A stretch of 64,000 nucleotides of DNA, taken from the NCBI RefSeq assembly GCF_900119845.1, contig NZ_FPKU01000001.1:591528-655527 (forward strand). The letters are read 5' to 3'. The stretch is from Devosia enhydra (GTDB taxonomy: Bacteria > Pseudomonadota > Alphaproteobacteria > Rhizobiales > Devosiaceae). The translations under genes and the position numbers were made by a program. The number at the start of each line of letters is the position of its first letter. Within the stretch, counting starts at the first letter, position 1. Positions 1-6,505 of the stretch are shown piece after piece. A model generated the notes under the pieces. It worked only from the letters and a program-made list of their open reading frames with translations. It did not search any database and was not told the origin of the DNA.

Positions 1-299
1 CCGAGTGACCGGTTGATCGCCACGATTTGGTAGACGCCGCCCTCGACGACGCCATTGTGGCCGGCCTTGATGCGGCGGACGAACATCCCGAGCTGCCAGC
101 TGGGCGGCACCTGAGCCTCGAGCGTGAAGGCCGAGCCAGCAAACCAGCGGCCCATGACGCCTTCGAGCCGGATGTCCTGATTGCTCTCGCCGTCAACGGA
201 GCGCACCGAGCGCACCACGTAGAGGCGGCCACCCACGATGACCTTCCCGAGAGAGTAGGTAGCGCGGACGGTGTCACCGATCTGAAAGAGTTTTGTCAT
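1..299 (-). CDS. Hypothetical phage protein, 3' part outside window
   Basis: Ninety-nine codons are visible, open at the left edge. The ATG at 299 lies inside the 3' end of the integrase gene (26 bp overlap), as is common in this tightly packed prophage. The protein begins MTKLFQIGDTVRATY and shows two similar modules: a GDTVRA...LYVVRSV unit near residues 8-32 and a GMFVRR...VYQIVAI unit near residues 70-95. Both look like small beta-barrel (KOW/SH3-like) repeats. No function can be assigned. Its presence shows that phage genes continue left of the integrase, so the left attachment site is outside the window. Confidence 0.6.
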   Translation of the reverse strand, partial: MTKLFQIGDTVRATYSLGKVIVGGRLYVVRSVRSVDGESNQDIRLEGVMGRWFAGSAFTLEAQVPPSWQLGMFVRRIKAGHNGVVEGGVYQIVAINRSL

Positions 300-1455
300 G
301 CTTGATAGGCTCCCGGTAGGTGGTGGTGATGGTGTTCAGGATAGCGACGGCCTCGACCGACGCTTCGTGGACCGCGAGGGCGGCGTACTTGGCCGTCATC
401 ACGGGTGAGGCGTGACCGAGCAGCGGCTGCAGCCGGTCGAGACCGAGGCCCCGCTTGCGGAGCTTGGTCGCAAAGGTGTCGCGGAGCGAGCGCACGTCGC
501 GCCGGCCCCAGATGGCGATGTTGTCGGGGCTGTTGATCCCGATGTCCGCCATCGCCTTGCGGAGCCCCTTCGTGCTGCGCGACTTGGCGCCCCGGTTCAC
601 AGCGAGGTCGCTGTTCGGGAACACGAAGGGGCTCGACGCATCGCGCTCCTCCCACCGCTGGCGCAACATGATGCGGCTCCGGGTGGGCAGGGCGATGATG
701 TTGAAGTTGCCGACCTTGTGCCGGTTCAGGTGGAACGTGGCGAAGGTAACGGTGTCGATCTGTGCCCACTGGAGCGAGGCGATCTCGCCGAGGCGGGCGC
801 CGGTATCGAGGAGCAGAACGGCGAGGTCGAAGTTGTCGACCCGTTGGCGCTGCGCATGGGCAAGAGGGTCCACAAAATAGCGGGCGCCCTTCTGGACGAG
901 GGGCTGCAAGGGGTTGAGCCGCAGCAGCAGGGCCTGCTCCTCGTGCTCGGTGAGGGGGCGCGGCTTGCCCTTGTCCCGCTCCATCGGGAACTTCATCGCC
1001 ACCGGCATGCGGTAGGCGGTGCGCAGCGTGTGGTAGGCGTTCGACAGGTACGCCATTTCGCGGTCGATGGTGTTCGGCCGGGCGCCCATCGCCTCGCGCT
1101 CGGCCCGGTACTTGGCGAGGTCGAGTTCGTTGAGGCGGTGAAACTTGGTCTTGCCGCCGAGGCCCTTTACGCCTGGCACCTTGCCGGCCAGCAGTTCGCA
1201 GCCCCGCTTGATCGCCGGATACCCGCGCAGCTTCTTCTTGAGCGGCAGGTAGTGGATCAGTAGGGCTTCCTCGATGGTGACCTCGGGGAGGATGCCGAAC
1301 ATTTCAGCGTCACGCGTCAGCCTGATTTTCTCGGCCGCGATGCGCTCGGCTTCCCGCTTGTCCTTCACGCCGGTCGAGAGGCGGCGCCGCCCGGCATCAG
1401 TGTTCAGGTTGAAGTACCAGTAGTCGGACCCTTCGCGCTTATAGACGAGTGACAT
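274..1455 (-). CDS. Prophage tyrosine integrase
   Basis: A 393-residue site-specific recombinase expected to integrate and excise the phage at a tRNA gene. The catalytic domain shows the box I arginine in GARLGEIASLQ (R221), a candidate lysine at HKVGN (K247), box II arginine in RSLRDTFAT (R325), LGHASPVMTAKY with H348 and the nucleophile Y357. The first histidine of the usual HxLR box II motif is arginine (R322) here, a tolerated variation in the family. It lies downstream of the XRE repressor and a small ORF on the same strand, so repressor and integrase may be expressed together. The matching attachment site is the tRNA fragment at 43789-43833. Confidence 0.92.
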   Translation of the reverse strand: MSLVYKREGSDYWYFNLNTDAGRRRLSTGVKDKREAERIAAEKIRLTRDAEMFGILPEVTIEEALLIHYLPLKKKLRGYPAIKRGCELLAGKVPGVKGLGGKTKFHRLNELDLAKYRAEREAMGARPNTIDREMAYLSNAYHTLRTAYRMPVAMKFPMERDKGKPRPLTEHEEQALLLRLNPLQPLVQKGARYFVDPLAHAQRQRVDNFDLAVLLLDTGARLGEIASLQWAQIDTVTFATFHLNRHKVGNFNIIALPTRSRIMLRQRWEERDASSPFVFPNSDLAVNRGAKSRSTKGLRKAMADIGINSPDNIAIWGRRDVRSLRDTFATKLRKRGLGLDRLQPLLGHASPVMTAKYAALAVHEASVEAVAILNTITTTYREPIKHDKTLSDR

Positions 1456-1467
1456 TCTGACGTCCTC

Positions 1468-1779
1468 CTATGCTTGGTTGAGAACAAGCTGAGCGACGGC
1501 CGCAGCCTCGGTGAGGTCATGCAGCTGCGTCATCGGGCCGTTCTCACGGGTGATGATGAGGCCGTACCGCACCCCTGCCGGTGTGACGAGGAGCGACGTG
1601 CCGTGGGACATTTCGACACTGAGGTAGGCGGTGTGCGGGCCTTCCTCGGCGAAGTCGATTGACCAGTTATCGAGCAGCCCGGCCAGCAGCGCGATCCTGT
1701 GCAGCCGCGTCGTCGGACTGTCGGGGAACTGGACTACCGATCCTTCTCGCCCTTCTCCGCGTCCTTCCCGAACAGGCAC
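1468..1779 (-). CDS. Small hypothetical protein between repressor and integrase
   Basis: The frame ending at 1468 encodes about 88-103 residues. The C-terminal part (LLDNWSIDF, VRYGLIITRENGP, ending AVAQLVLNQA) has normal protein character. No good start is seen. The GTG at 1779 is used here, overlapping the 3' end of the repressor gene; a start just after the repressor stop (near 1734) would need a rare codon. The reading frame upstream of 1780 is a shadow of the repressor. Position between xre and int suggests a lysogeny-module gene; the function is unknown. Confidence 0.5.
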   Translation of the reverse strand: MPVREGRGEGREGSVVQFPDSPTTRLHRIALLAGLLDNWSIDFAEEGPHTAYLSVEMSHGTSLLVTPAGVRYGLIITRENGPMTQLHDLTEAAAVAQLVLNQA

Positions 1780-2057
1780 TCCCACCCGTACGGGTCGTAG
1801 TACTGCATCAGCCGCTGGTAGAACGCGCGAGGTTTCCACCCCAGCCGCTGCGCCACGATCATCGTCTTGTCCGGCGGCAGTCGGGCCTTGCCCGCCTCGA
1901 TCTGACTGATAATCGTGTAGTACTGGGCGCCGATGGCCTGAGCCAGTTCCATCTGGGTCACCTCGGCGTCCGTCCGAGCCTTCTTCAGGAAAGCGCCCGC
2001 TTGCTTGCGCAGAGCCGCGCCATCCGGGTGTCCCTGAAGCGGATTTGATATGCTCAT
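1734..2057 (-). CDS. XRE-family helix-turn-helix regulator, likely prophage repressor
   Basis: A 107-residue protein starting MSISNPLQGHP, with GGAGAG before the ATG. A Cro/C1-type helix-turn-helix covers roughly residues 33-80 (TQMELAQAIGAQYYTIISQ, then the recognition helix and RLPPDKTMIVAQRLG). It is the best candidate for the lysogeny repressor because it is next to the integrase and is preceded by a 28-bp perfect interrupted palindrome (2128-2155) that overlaps the -35 box of its own candidate promoter. Autoregulation is inferred from that arrangement. The half-site of the palindrome recurs upstream of other phage genes. Confidence 0.85.
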   Translation of the reverse strand: MSISNPLQGHPDGAALRKQAGAFLKKARTDAEVTQMELAQAIGAQYYTIISQIEAGKARLPPDKTMIVAQRLGWKPRAFYQRLMQYYDPYGWECLFGKDAEKGEKDR

Positions 2058-2104
2058 AGAGGTAGCTCTCCAGCGGCGTTCGTTGCGGTTTGATTCGGTG
2101 TGAC

Positions 2105-2133
2105 AATATAGGTGGCCCCTCGGTGAAGCGCAA
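2105..2133 (-). promoter_or_regulatory. Candidate sigma70-type promoter of the repressor gene
   Basis: On the minus strand TTGCGC (2133-2128) is followed after exactly 17 bp by TATATT (2110-2105), a good match to -35/-10 boxes. Transcription would start about 40 bp before the repressor ATG. The -35 box forms one arm of the operator palindrome. Confidence 0.6.
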
Positions 2134-2155
2134 CTCAATCACTGCTGAGTTGCGC
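2128..2155. promoter_or_regulatory. Operator-like perfect palindrome (10-bp arms)
   Basis: GCGCAACTCA, an 8-bp spacer, then TGAGTTGCGC: a perfect inverted repeat with the dimension expected for an XRE dimer site. It overlaps the -35 box of the repressor promoter. The arm sequence GCGCAACTC recurs as single copies before other phage genes (3711, 5600, 5822, 41137 and 43694 regions). Confidence 0.65.
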
Positions 2156-2257
2156 AACGTGTAGATGTTAGTCAGGTTCCGCCGGTGGAACTCAACGCGA
2201 TGCTGTATGCGAGTGATTGTGTTGCCCTCCGTTCTCATTCTGTTCACGGTAGGGATA

Positions 2258-2279
2258 CGATAGGACCGCCGTCCTGTCG
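2258..2279. promoter_or_regulatory. Imperfect palindrome, possible second operator
   Basis: CGATAGGAC, CGCC, GTCCTGTCG: arms match at 8 of 9 positions. It lies between the early-gene block and the repressor; its sequence differs from the 2128-2155 site, so a different protein may bind, or it may be a weak RNA hairpin. Confidence 0.35.
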
Positions 2280-2374
2280 ATAGGAAAATTATCCTTTAGG
2301 CGACTGTTGATGACTCCCCCATGAGTCCCGTGAGTCGCCCTGTCCACTCACAACCTCGTGTGTCCAGCCGGCCG

Positions 2375-2563
2375 TTAGCCTCTGTCCGCTGCGCGTTCGG
2401 CAATCTGCCGTTTCACCTCCCAGATGCGGTGGTCGATGCGGCCGATGGTGCCGTTTGTCATTGCGAAGTCGGACCACAGGAAGGCGTCTTCCCGCTCCTG
2501 CTCCAAGTCGGCGAGCTGGAACCGCAGGGCGGCGAGTGTCGGGCGGGCGGTGGTCATGGTCAT
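2375..2563 (-). CDS. Small hypothetical phage protein, 62 aa
   Basis: Starts MTMTTARPTLAALRFQL. A predicted amphipathic helical protein rich in charged residues (DLEQERED, RIWEVKRQIAER). GAGAG stands before the ATG. It is the first gene downstream (leftward) of the promoter-hairpin element at 2601-2640, which supports it being expressed. No family recognised. Confidence 0.55.
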   Translation of the reverse strand: MTMTTARPTLAALRFQLADLEQEREDAFLWSDFAMTNGTIGRIDHRIWEVKRQIAERAADRG

Positions 2564-2600
2564 GGTGGGTGTCTCTCATGTCTCGGTGGGTGTCACCGCC

Positions 2601-2640
2601 TCGGCCGGACGCACGGGGCGCCCGGTCGACGGAGTGTCAC
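2601..2640 (-). promoter_or_regulatory. GTGACACT promoter-like motif followed by conserved hairpin (copy 1)
   Basis: Minus strand: GTGACACTCCGTCGACCGG, where the last part forms a 12-bp stem (2618-2629 with 2601-2612, one mismatch, 5-nt loop). Nearly the same element occurs at 3764-3803, and related ones at 4799-4840 and 26934-26977. The core resembles the GTGACACTATAG core of SP6-type phage promoters. A phage polymerase promoter followed by an RNA-processing hairpin is the working reading. Confidence 0.5.
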
Positions 2641-2921
2641 TCGACGCGGCAGCCGAAAGCGAAGCAGCCGGGGTGGGTGGGGTCGGACTGGCAGGCACAG
2701 ACGGGCGCCGATATGTCCCACGCTTGCCCCGGCGGGTGCGGCTCGACGTTGATCACCTCAAGGGCGTCATCGCCGCCTACCCATAGGTCCGCCTCGGACA
2801 GGGCCTCGAGGAGCATTTCGACGCCAGCCTCGCGAACAAGCTCCTCGGCCACGCTTTGCTCGGAGAGGGTGTCGAAGGTGAGCGTTCCGGTGAACCGGAC
2901 GGTGACGCGGTGTCGGGTCAT
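2637..2921 (-). CDS. Hypothetical phage protein, 94 aa
   Basis: Starts MTRHRVTVRFTGTLTFDTL at 2921, in an ATGA overlap with the stop of the Dcm-like gene, which indicates translational coupling. The first half looks like a beta-alpha-beta fold (VTVRFTGTLTFDTLSE, then helix VAEELVREAGVEMLLEAL). The C-terminus is cysteine-rich (CACQSDPTHPGCFAFGC), perhaps metal-binding. No function known. Confidence 0.65.
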   Translation of the reverse strand: MTRHRVTVRFTGTLTFDTLSEQSVAEELVREAGVEMLLEALSEADLWVGGDDALEVINVEPHPPGQAWDISAPVCACQSDPTHPGCFAFGCRVE

Positions 2922-3676
2922 GCCAGTTCCTCCCCGTTGGCGAGGAAGGACGCCCGTGCGAAGCCGCGCGGCGTCTCGTTGCGGATGTTCTTGGTCTTGA
3001 GGCTCTTGCCCCCGAGCAGCCAGAACTGCCGCGACCCGCGCAGGGTCTTGCCCTTGCTGTTGACCCGCTCGATCACCTCGGGCTCGACCGGCTTGGCCTC
3101 GGGCATCTGGAAGCCCTTGCTGACCCACAGCCCGGTGCGCTTGGTGTAGGCATCACGCGGCGCGATGTAGCGCGGGTGACGCGGGTGCTGGTCATCCTCC
3201 GGCAGATACCCGCCGAACTCGTTCGGGTTGAAATAGTGGTCCGGCTTGCGCCAGAGCGTGGAGAGCACCGAATTGGGGTTCTCGATGACGTAGGGTGCCT
3301 CGATCTCGTCGGCGAACTCGGCGACGTGCATGGCCATCTCAGCGGCCTTGCGCTGGAAGTCGGCGCCCTTCTCGGCAGCCTTGCGGGCGAAATGCTTGGC
3401 CCCGGACACCGCCATGTCGTCGCAAGGCGGGAAGGCGTAGATCAGGCGGATGTCGCCCTTGCGCCACGCCAGCTTGATCCAGCCCCAGTCCTCGGAACCG
3501 GGCGTAAGGTCCGCATGGCGATAGTGTATCCAGCCGGCGCCGACCCGCTCGGACCGGCCCCTGCCGGGCTCGTGCTGGATGTCGTAGCAGATGCACTCGG
3601 CGCCGGCCTCGGCCCAGTCGCGGACCGCGTTGCCGGTGTAGTCGAAGAACGACAGGATGAACGTGGGCGCAGCCAT
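2918..3676 (-). CDS. Dcm-like DNA cytosine methyltransferase-type protein
   Basis: A 252-residue protein starting MAAPTFILSFFDYTG, with an excellent AAGGAGGT site before the ATG. The SAM-binding entry resembles C5-cytosine methylases (FFDYTGNAVRDWAEAGAE), followed by the catalytic Pro-Cys in AFPPCDDMAVSG (near residue 90) and the ENP motif in YVIENPNSV (near residue 135). The C-terminal half is too short for a usual target-recognition domain. It could protect phage DNA from host restriction or, less likely, modify nucleotides. It heads a block driven by the element at 3701-3721. Confidence 0.7.
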   Translation of the reverse strand: MAAPTFILSFFDYTGNAVRDWAEAGAECICYDIQHEPGRGRSERVGAGWIHYRHADLTPGSEDWGWIKLAWRKGDIRLIYAFPPCDDMAVSGAKHFARKAAEKGADFQRKAAEMAMHVAEFADEIEAPYVIENPNSVLSTLWRKPDHYFNPNEFGGYLPEDDQHPRHPRYIAPRDAYTKRTGLWVSKGFQMPEAKPVEPEVIERVNSKGKTLRGSRQFWLLGGKSLKTKNIRNETPRGFARASFLANGEELA

Positions 3677-3700
3677 CGCGGCTACCTCCTTGCGTGTCTC

Positions 3701-3721
3701 TAAGTGAGGTGAGTTGTGCAA
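3701..3721 (-). promoter_or_regulatory. GCRYAACTC motif (copy 3), upstream of Dcm-like gene
   Basis: Minus strand TTGCACAACTCACCTCACTT, ending about 25 bp before the ribosome-binding site of the methylase gene. It aligns with four other single-copy sites in the prophage and with each arm of the repressor palindrome. It could be a promoter element or a repressor-binding site. Confidence 0.4.
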
Positions 3722-3763
3722 CCCTGCGGGCATGGCTCCGCCGGGCTCGGTGGTGTCACCGCC

Positions 3764-3803
3764 TCGGCCGGCCGCTCGCGGCGACCGGTCGACGTAGTGT
3801 CAC
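3764..3803 (-). promoter_or_regulatory. GTGACACT promoter-like motif followed by conserved hairpin (copy 2)
   Basis: Minus strand GTGACACTACGTCGACCGG then a 12-bp stem (3781-3792 with 3764-3775, 5-nt loop). Compared with copy 1 at 2601-2640 the stem is kept although loop bases change and the fifth stem pair switches from T-G to G-T, which argues that the RNA structure is selected. Confidence 0.5.
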
Positions 3804-3895
3804 GGAATGAGGGAGCCCCACGACAGCAGGGCGAGGACGAACAGGGTCACCGCGATCAGCGCGGCACCCTCCCGGAGGTAATCACGCAGGGTCAT
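3800..3895 (-). CDS. Small single-span membrane protein, 31 aa
   Basis: Reads MTLRDYLREG then the hydrophobic segment ALIAVTLFVLALLSWG. The ATG forms an ATGA overlap with the stop of the upstream gene (3892-4110), good evidence that it is translated although it is short. Its stop lies inside the downstream promoter-hairpin motif. The role is unknown; small membrane proteins of early phage regions often modify host functions. Confidence 0.55.
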   Translation of the reverse strand: MTLRDYLREGAALIAVTLFVLALLSWGSLIP

Positions 3896-4110
3896 AGGTC
3901 GCACCCGCAGCCGACGTGGTGGACGCCCTCAGGATCATCCTCGCAGGGCGGTTCGTCGTCGGAAAAGGCAAGCGCCCGGATCGCGTCGAGCGACGGCAGG
4001 CCGGCGCGGGCCAGCGCCTCGTCGCGGTAGACGTCCCAGCCATTCCGGTGGTGCCCGAAGGCGTCCAGCAGGTCGTAGGCCTGTTGAGGCGTCAGTTTGA
4101 GCGTGGCCAT
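3892..4110 (-). CDS. Hypothetical phage protein, 72 aa
   Basis: Starts MATLKLTPQQAYDLLDAF. Helical N-terminal half, acidic C-terminal half ending with HHVGCGCDL, possibly metal-binding. Adjacent genes overlap or abut (4 bp from the papain-like gene, ATGA overlap with the next), so it belongs to a translationally coupled early cluster. No family recognised. Confidence 0.65.
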   Translation of the reverse strand: MATLKLTPQQAYDLLDAFGHHRNGWDVYRDEALARAGLPSLDAIRALAFSDDEPPCEDDPEGVHHVGCGCDL

Positions 4111-4113
4111 GGC

Positions 4114-4524
4114 TCAGGCCTCCTCGACGATGCGCAGGACGCTGGTGACGAATTTCCGGCTGGCTCGGTCACCGGCAATGGGCCGGGCACCGCGCTGATC
4201 AACCATCATCCCGCCCTTGCAAATCTGGACGTGGCCCGTGGTGCGGATGATGTATCGCCTCGTCGGGTCCAGCCGCTTGGCGAGGGCATTGAGGGTCATC
4301 CGGTTGACGTGGATGCGCTCAACGCGCACCCCGAGCTTGGCCAGAGCGGTGAGCCGTTCGGCTTCCGTGCTGCGGCCCTTCCATGTGGCGCCATGTGCCG
4401 GAGCCATCAGCGCCCACGCGGTGGCGAACGGAACGCCTGCCGCGACGGCAACCGCAGTCACCCCGCAGTTAGGCCCGATGCGGGCATCTTGGGGGAGCGC
4501 GAGGCCTTCGATTGTGGGGGCCAT
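4114..4524 (-). CDS. Papain-fold (C39-like) cysteine protease-like protein
   Basis: A 136-residue protein starting MAPTIEGLALPQDARIG. A cysteine in GPNCGVTAVAVAAGVPF (C20) begins a helix, as in papain-like and C39-like peptidases; a histidine in IIRTTGHVQICKGGMMVDQ (H98) and an aspartate ten or more residues later (D109) complete a plausible Cys-His-Asp triad. It lies in the early accessory cluster, far from head genes, so a maturation protease role is less likely than action on a host protein. Assignment rests on motif order only; enzymatic activity is inferred. Confidence 0.55.
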   Translation of the reverse strand: MAPTIEGLALPQDARIGPNCGVTAVAVAAGVPFATAWALMAPAHGATWKGRSTEAERLTALAKLGVRVERIHVNRMTLNALAKRLDPTRRYIIRTTGHVQICKGGMMVDQRGARPIAGDRASRKFVTSVLRIVEEA

Positions 4525-4526
4525 GG

Positions 4527-4763
4527 TCAGCGCCCCCGGCTCGAGACGACAACGCGACCACGCCACCCGGCCAGCGCCCGGCCGACCGTGACGGCAGCTT
4601 TTCGGGTGCGGTGGATGCCCAGATTTGTGCCGTGAGGCGAGCGCAGCTGCCAACGGTCGGCCGCGATACGGTCGACGATGTAGGGAGCGGCGAGAGACCG
4701 GCCGGCGCCGGCAAAGTCGACAGGGTTGCAACCGGTAGGCAGGTTCAGCGGGCAATCTTGCAT
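4527..4763 (-). CDS. Hypothetical phage protein, 78 aa
   Basis: Starts MQDCPLNLPTGCNPVDFAG, basic C-terminus (RGRVVVSSRGR). It ends 2 bp before the papain-like gene and follows the promoter-hairpin element at 4799-4840, with AAGAGG before the ATG. No domain recognised. Confidence 0.6.
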   Translation of the reverse strand: MQDCPLNLPTGCNPVDFAGAGRSLAAPYIVDRIAADRWQLRSPHGTNLGIHRTRKAAVTVGRALAGWRGRVVVSSRGR

Positions 4764-4798
4764 TTGATGGTTCCTCTTTCAGTCGGGATGATCCCGCC

Positions 4799-4840
4799 TT
4801 GTCCGACCCGCCTTGCACGGATCGGACAACGTAGGGTCAC
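4799..4840 (-). promoter_or_regulatory. GTGACCCT promoter-like motif followed by 12-bp hairpin (copy 3)
   Basis: Minus strand GTGACCCTACG followed by a 12-bp stem without mismatches other than one G-T pair (4818-4829 with 4799-4810, 7-nt loop). Stem sequence differs from copies 1 and 2 but the layout is the same: motif, then hairpin, then the ribosome-binding site of the next gene. Confidence 0.5.
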
Positions 4841-4847
4841 GCTTGGC

Positions 4848-5585
4848 TCAGGCCGCAATTCGGCCGTTGAAGGCGTTCACTTTCGGCGCGGCGCCATGCA
4901 CCACAATCGCAATGTCCGCCTTGGCCTTTGCCGACAGCCCTCCGCATGCCTTGCAGGCCGCGCAATTCGTCTTGGCGCCAGCCTCGGCCGATGCCGGGCA
5001 CACCACTTCACGGGGCTGCAGGGTCTCGTCGGCCGACCGGACCCGGAAGGTCCGCCATCCGTCCGCCTTGGCATCGGCATGGTCCGCAGCGCTGTCGCAT
5101 GACGCCATGCAGAACTCGCGGAACTGCGGGAACTGGCGCCACTGGTGGGTGTAGCCCGTGCAAGCTTTCCGATCCGCAAGCAGGTCCGCCCAAATGTGGA
5201 ACGGCACCGCCGCAGGGTCGCCATAGGCGCCGAGACGGACAAGCCGGCCGGCCAGCGCCTCGCGCCCCTCTGCGACCGACAGCCGGGCATATTTCGGCAG
5301 GGTCTTGTAGACCGACAGCGGCGCCTGAAAGACCGTCACATAGCAGGAACGCCCGACATTCTGCCCGTCGACCATCCGGCCACGATGCGGGCAATCCCCG
5401 CAGATGGCGCTATCGGCACCCGTCTTGACCGCCTCCACCGGGCTCATGTCCCGGCGGATAATCCACGTCTGCACGATGTCGCCCGTCTTGGCATTCCGCG
5501 ACCGCTTGCCCAGCCCGGTTGCCACTAGGGCAATCGGCGAACCATCAAGAGCCGAACGGCCTTCCCACAAGATTGCGCTTTCCAT
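4848..5585 (-). CDS. Cysteine-rich phage protein of unknown function
   Basis: The 245-residue form starting MESAILWEGRSALDGS is preferred: AAAGGTAGG lies just before this ATG, and a promoter-like element (5600-5618) lies directly upstream, inside the 15-codon extension that the ATG at 5630 would add. Cysteine groups CGDCPHRG (near residue 62), CMASC (near 157) and CAACKACGG (near 206) suggest two zinc sites. It is the first gene after the putative joined genome ends, the position where T7-like phages carry early host-takeover genes. No function can be given. Confidence 0.7.
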   Translation of the reverse strand: MESAILWEGRSALDGSPIALVATGLGKRSRNAKTGDIVQTWIIRRDMSPVEAVKTGADSAICGDCPHRGRMVDGQNVGRSCYVTVFQAPLSVYKTLPKYARLSVAEGREALAGRLVRLGAYGDPAAVPFHIWADLLADRKACTGYTHQWRQFPQFREFCMASCDSAADHADAKADGWRTFRVRSADETLQPREVVCPASAEAGAKTNCAACKACGGLSAKAKADIAIVVHGAAPKVNAFNGRIAA

Positions 5586-5599
5586 GTTGCCTACCTTTG

Positions 5600-5618
5600 C
5601 AGTTGTAGAGTTGCGCTT
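5600..5618 (-). promoter_or_regulatory. GCRYAACTC motif (copy 2), upstream of cysteine-rich gene
   Basis: Minus strand AAGCGCAACTCTACAACTG, followed directly by the AAAGG ribosome-binding site of the gene starting at 5585. The same layout (motif, then AAAGG) occurs before the endolysin gene at 41137-41155. Confidence 0.45.
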
Positions 5619-5821
5619 GGTTTCGGACATGCTTGTCCCGTGACCCCGGAGGGTTCGTCAGCCCGGCAGCATCAGCCGAGGACCATTCGCGTCAGTCATG
5701 CTTCACGATGTCAAAGATCGGACCCCTTTGAGCGGCGTCCCCGGCACCGGTCGGCAGCGGCTAGGCCGTCGTTCGGTGTGACCAGAGATAAGCACGTCGG
5801 GCTGATAGACGTCAAGTTATT

Positions 5822-5839
5822 AGTTGGAGAGTTACGCAT
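5822..5839 (-). promoter_or_regulatory. GCRYAACTC motif (copy 1)
   Basis: Minus strand ATGCGTAACTCTCCAACT, next to the left arm of the 25-bp inverted repeat in the putative genome-end region. It faces the early genes about 240 bp downstream. Confidence 0.35.
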
Positions 5840-5847
5840 GGCGCCTG

Positions 5848-5872
5848 AAAGGCCGGGAAACGCTGGGGTTTC
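5848..5872 (+). repeat. Left arm of 25-bp inverted repeat
   Basis: Matches the reverse complement of 6460-6484 at 23 of 25 positions; the central 17 bp (5856-5872) are identical. The arms enclose 587 bp of non-coding DNA. No target duplication is visible outside the arms, so a simple insertion element is not supported. Confidence 0.8.
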
Positions 5873-6080
5873 AGCCCGTTTTGGGCATGTGGAAAAACAG
5901 GGTCGGTGAAAAAAAGTTTGGGCCGATTTGCGGATTGTTCGGCCGGAAAGGCCTGCACCAGGTGCGCACCCTAAGCCGGACGTGGCGCCGATCCTGCCCG
6001 ATGCCGGACCGATGCCGCCACGATTGCCGGCGGGGCAAAAAACAGGGGCTGGCATGTGGGCGCCGGGTTTCACTCCCGCG

Positions 6081-6169
6081 ACCCATCGGCTGGACCGTCA
6101 ACCCATCGGCGCCCGTGCCGTCGACCCATCGGCGCCCGTGCCGTCGACCCATCGGCGCCCGTGCCGGCT
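6081..6169 (+). repeat. 23-bp tandem direct repeats, about 3.5 copies
   Basis: Unit ACCCATCGGCGCCCGTGCCG plus TCG. Two full copies at 6101-6123 and 6124-6146, a third at 6147-6166 and a diverged first copy from 6081 whose second half differs. Copies are directly adjacent without spacers. Possible roles are terminase recognition, a replication origin or protein-binding iterons. Confidence 0.85.
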
Positions 6170-6459
6170 TAGGGTTGCATCCCCTTTGCAATCGGATGGC
6201 CCAAGGTCGACGCATGCCCGGATTGCCGGGCTTTGCGCGGCGATGGTCAGGGCAGGGTGTGCCGAGATTGTGCCAACCATAGGCGGAAACCGCACGTCGC
6301 GCGGACGGTTGTGCTACGCTTGCGCCTGGGTGACGCGGGCGCATGCGCGAGGCTGGCATTCGATGGGGGGCCAGGGGGGGCGGGCGGCTCGCGCGGGGGG
6401 TGACATCCCCTCGTAAATCTGGCTGCAATTTTTAGTCCGACCACTCGGGCACACGTCCC

Positions 6460-6484
6460 GAAACCCCAGCGTTTCCAGGGCTTT
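6460..6484 (-). repeat. Right arm of 25-bp inverted repeat
   Basis: Partner of 5848-5872 in opposite orientation. It ends 8 bp before a plus-strand GGACCCTCTTGAA motif that also occurs, on the minus strand, upstream of phage genes at 32.36 kb. Confidence 0.8.
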
Positions 6485-6491
6485 AATTTTC

Positions 6492-6505
6492 TGGACCCTC
6501 TTGAA
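6492..6505 (+). promoter_or_regulatory. GGACCCTCTTG motif on the plus strand
   Basis: TGGACCCTCTTGAA, identical to the minus-strand sequence at 32354-32367 and similar to those at 40687-40700 and 25814-25826. Here it points rightward, against the phage genes, towards the terminase 3' end. Confidence 0.35.

Larger units (their letters stand above)
2058..2374. other. Regulatory intergenic region upstream of the repressor
   Basis: A 317-bp stretch without a convincing gene. It holds the repressor promoter, the 28-bp operator palindrome, and a second imperfect palindrome at 2258-2279. The long frame from 2247 through this region has no ribosome-binding site or sensible composition and is not considered coding. 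Confidence 0.6.

Noticed and set aside
1780-2247. Protein extension of the small gene between repressor and integrase
   Set aside because: The frame runs antiparallel in phase through the repressor gene and its operator region; it is a shadow there.
6081-6169. CRISPR-like array
   Set aside because: Repeats are directly adjacent without spacers, only three to four copies, and no cas genes are present.
5848-6484. Miniature transposable element bounded by the 25-bp inverted repeats
   Set aside because: No target-site duplication outside the arms, and the location fits the joined genome ends better; not excluded without other copies.
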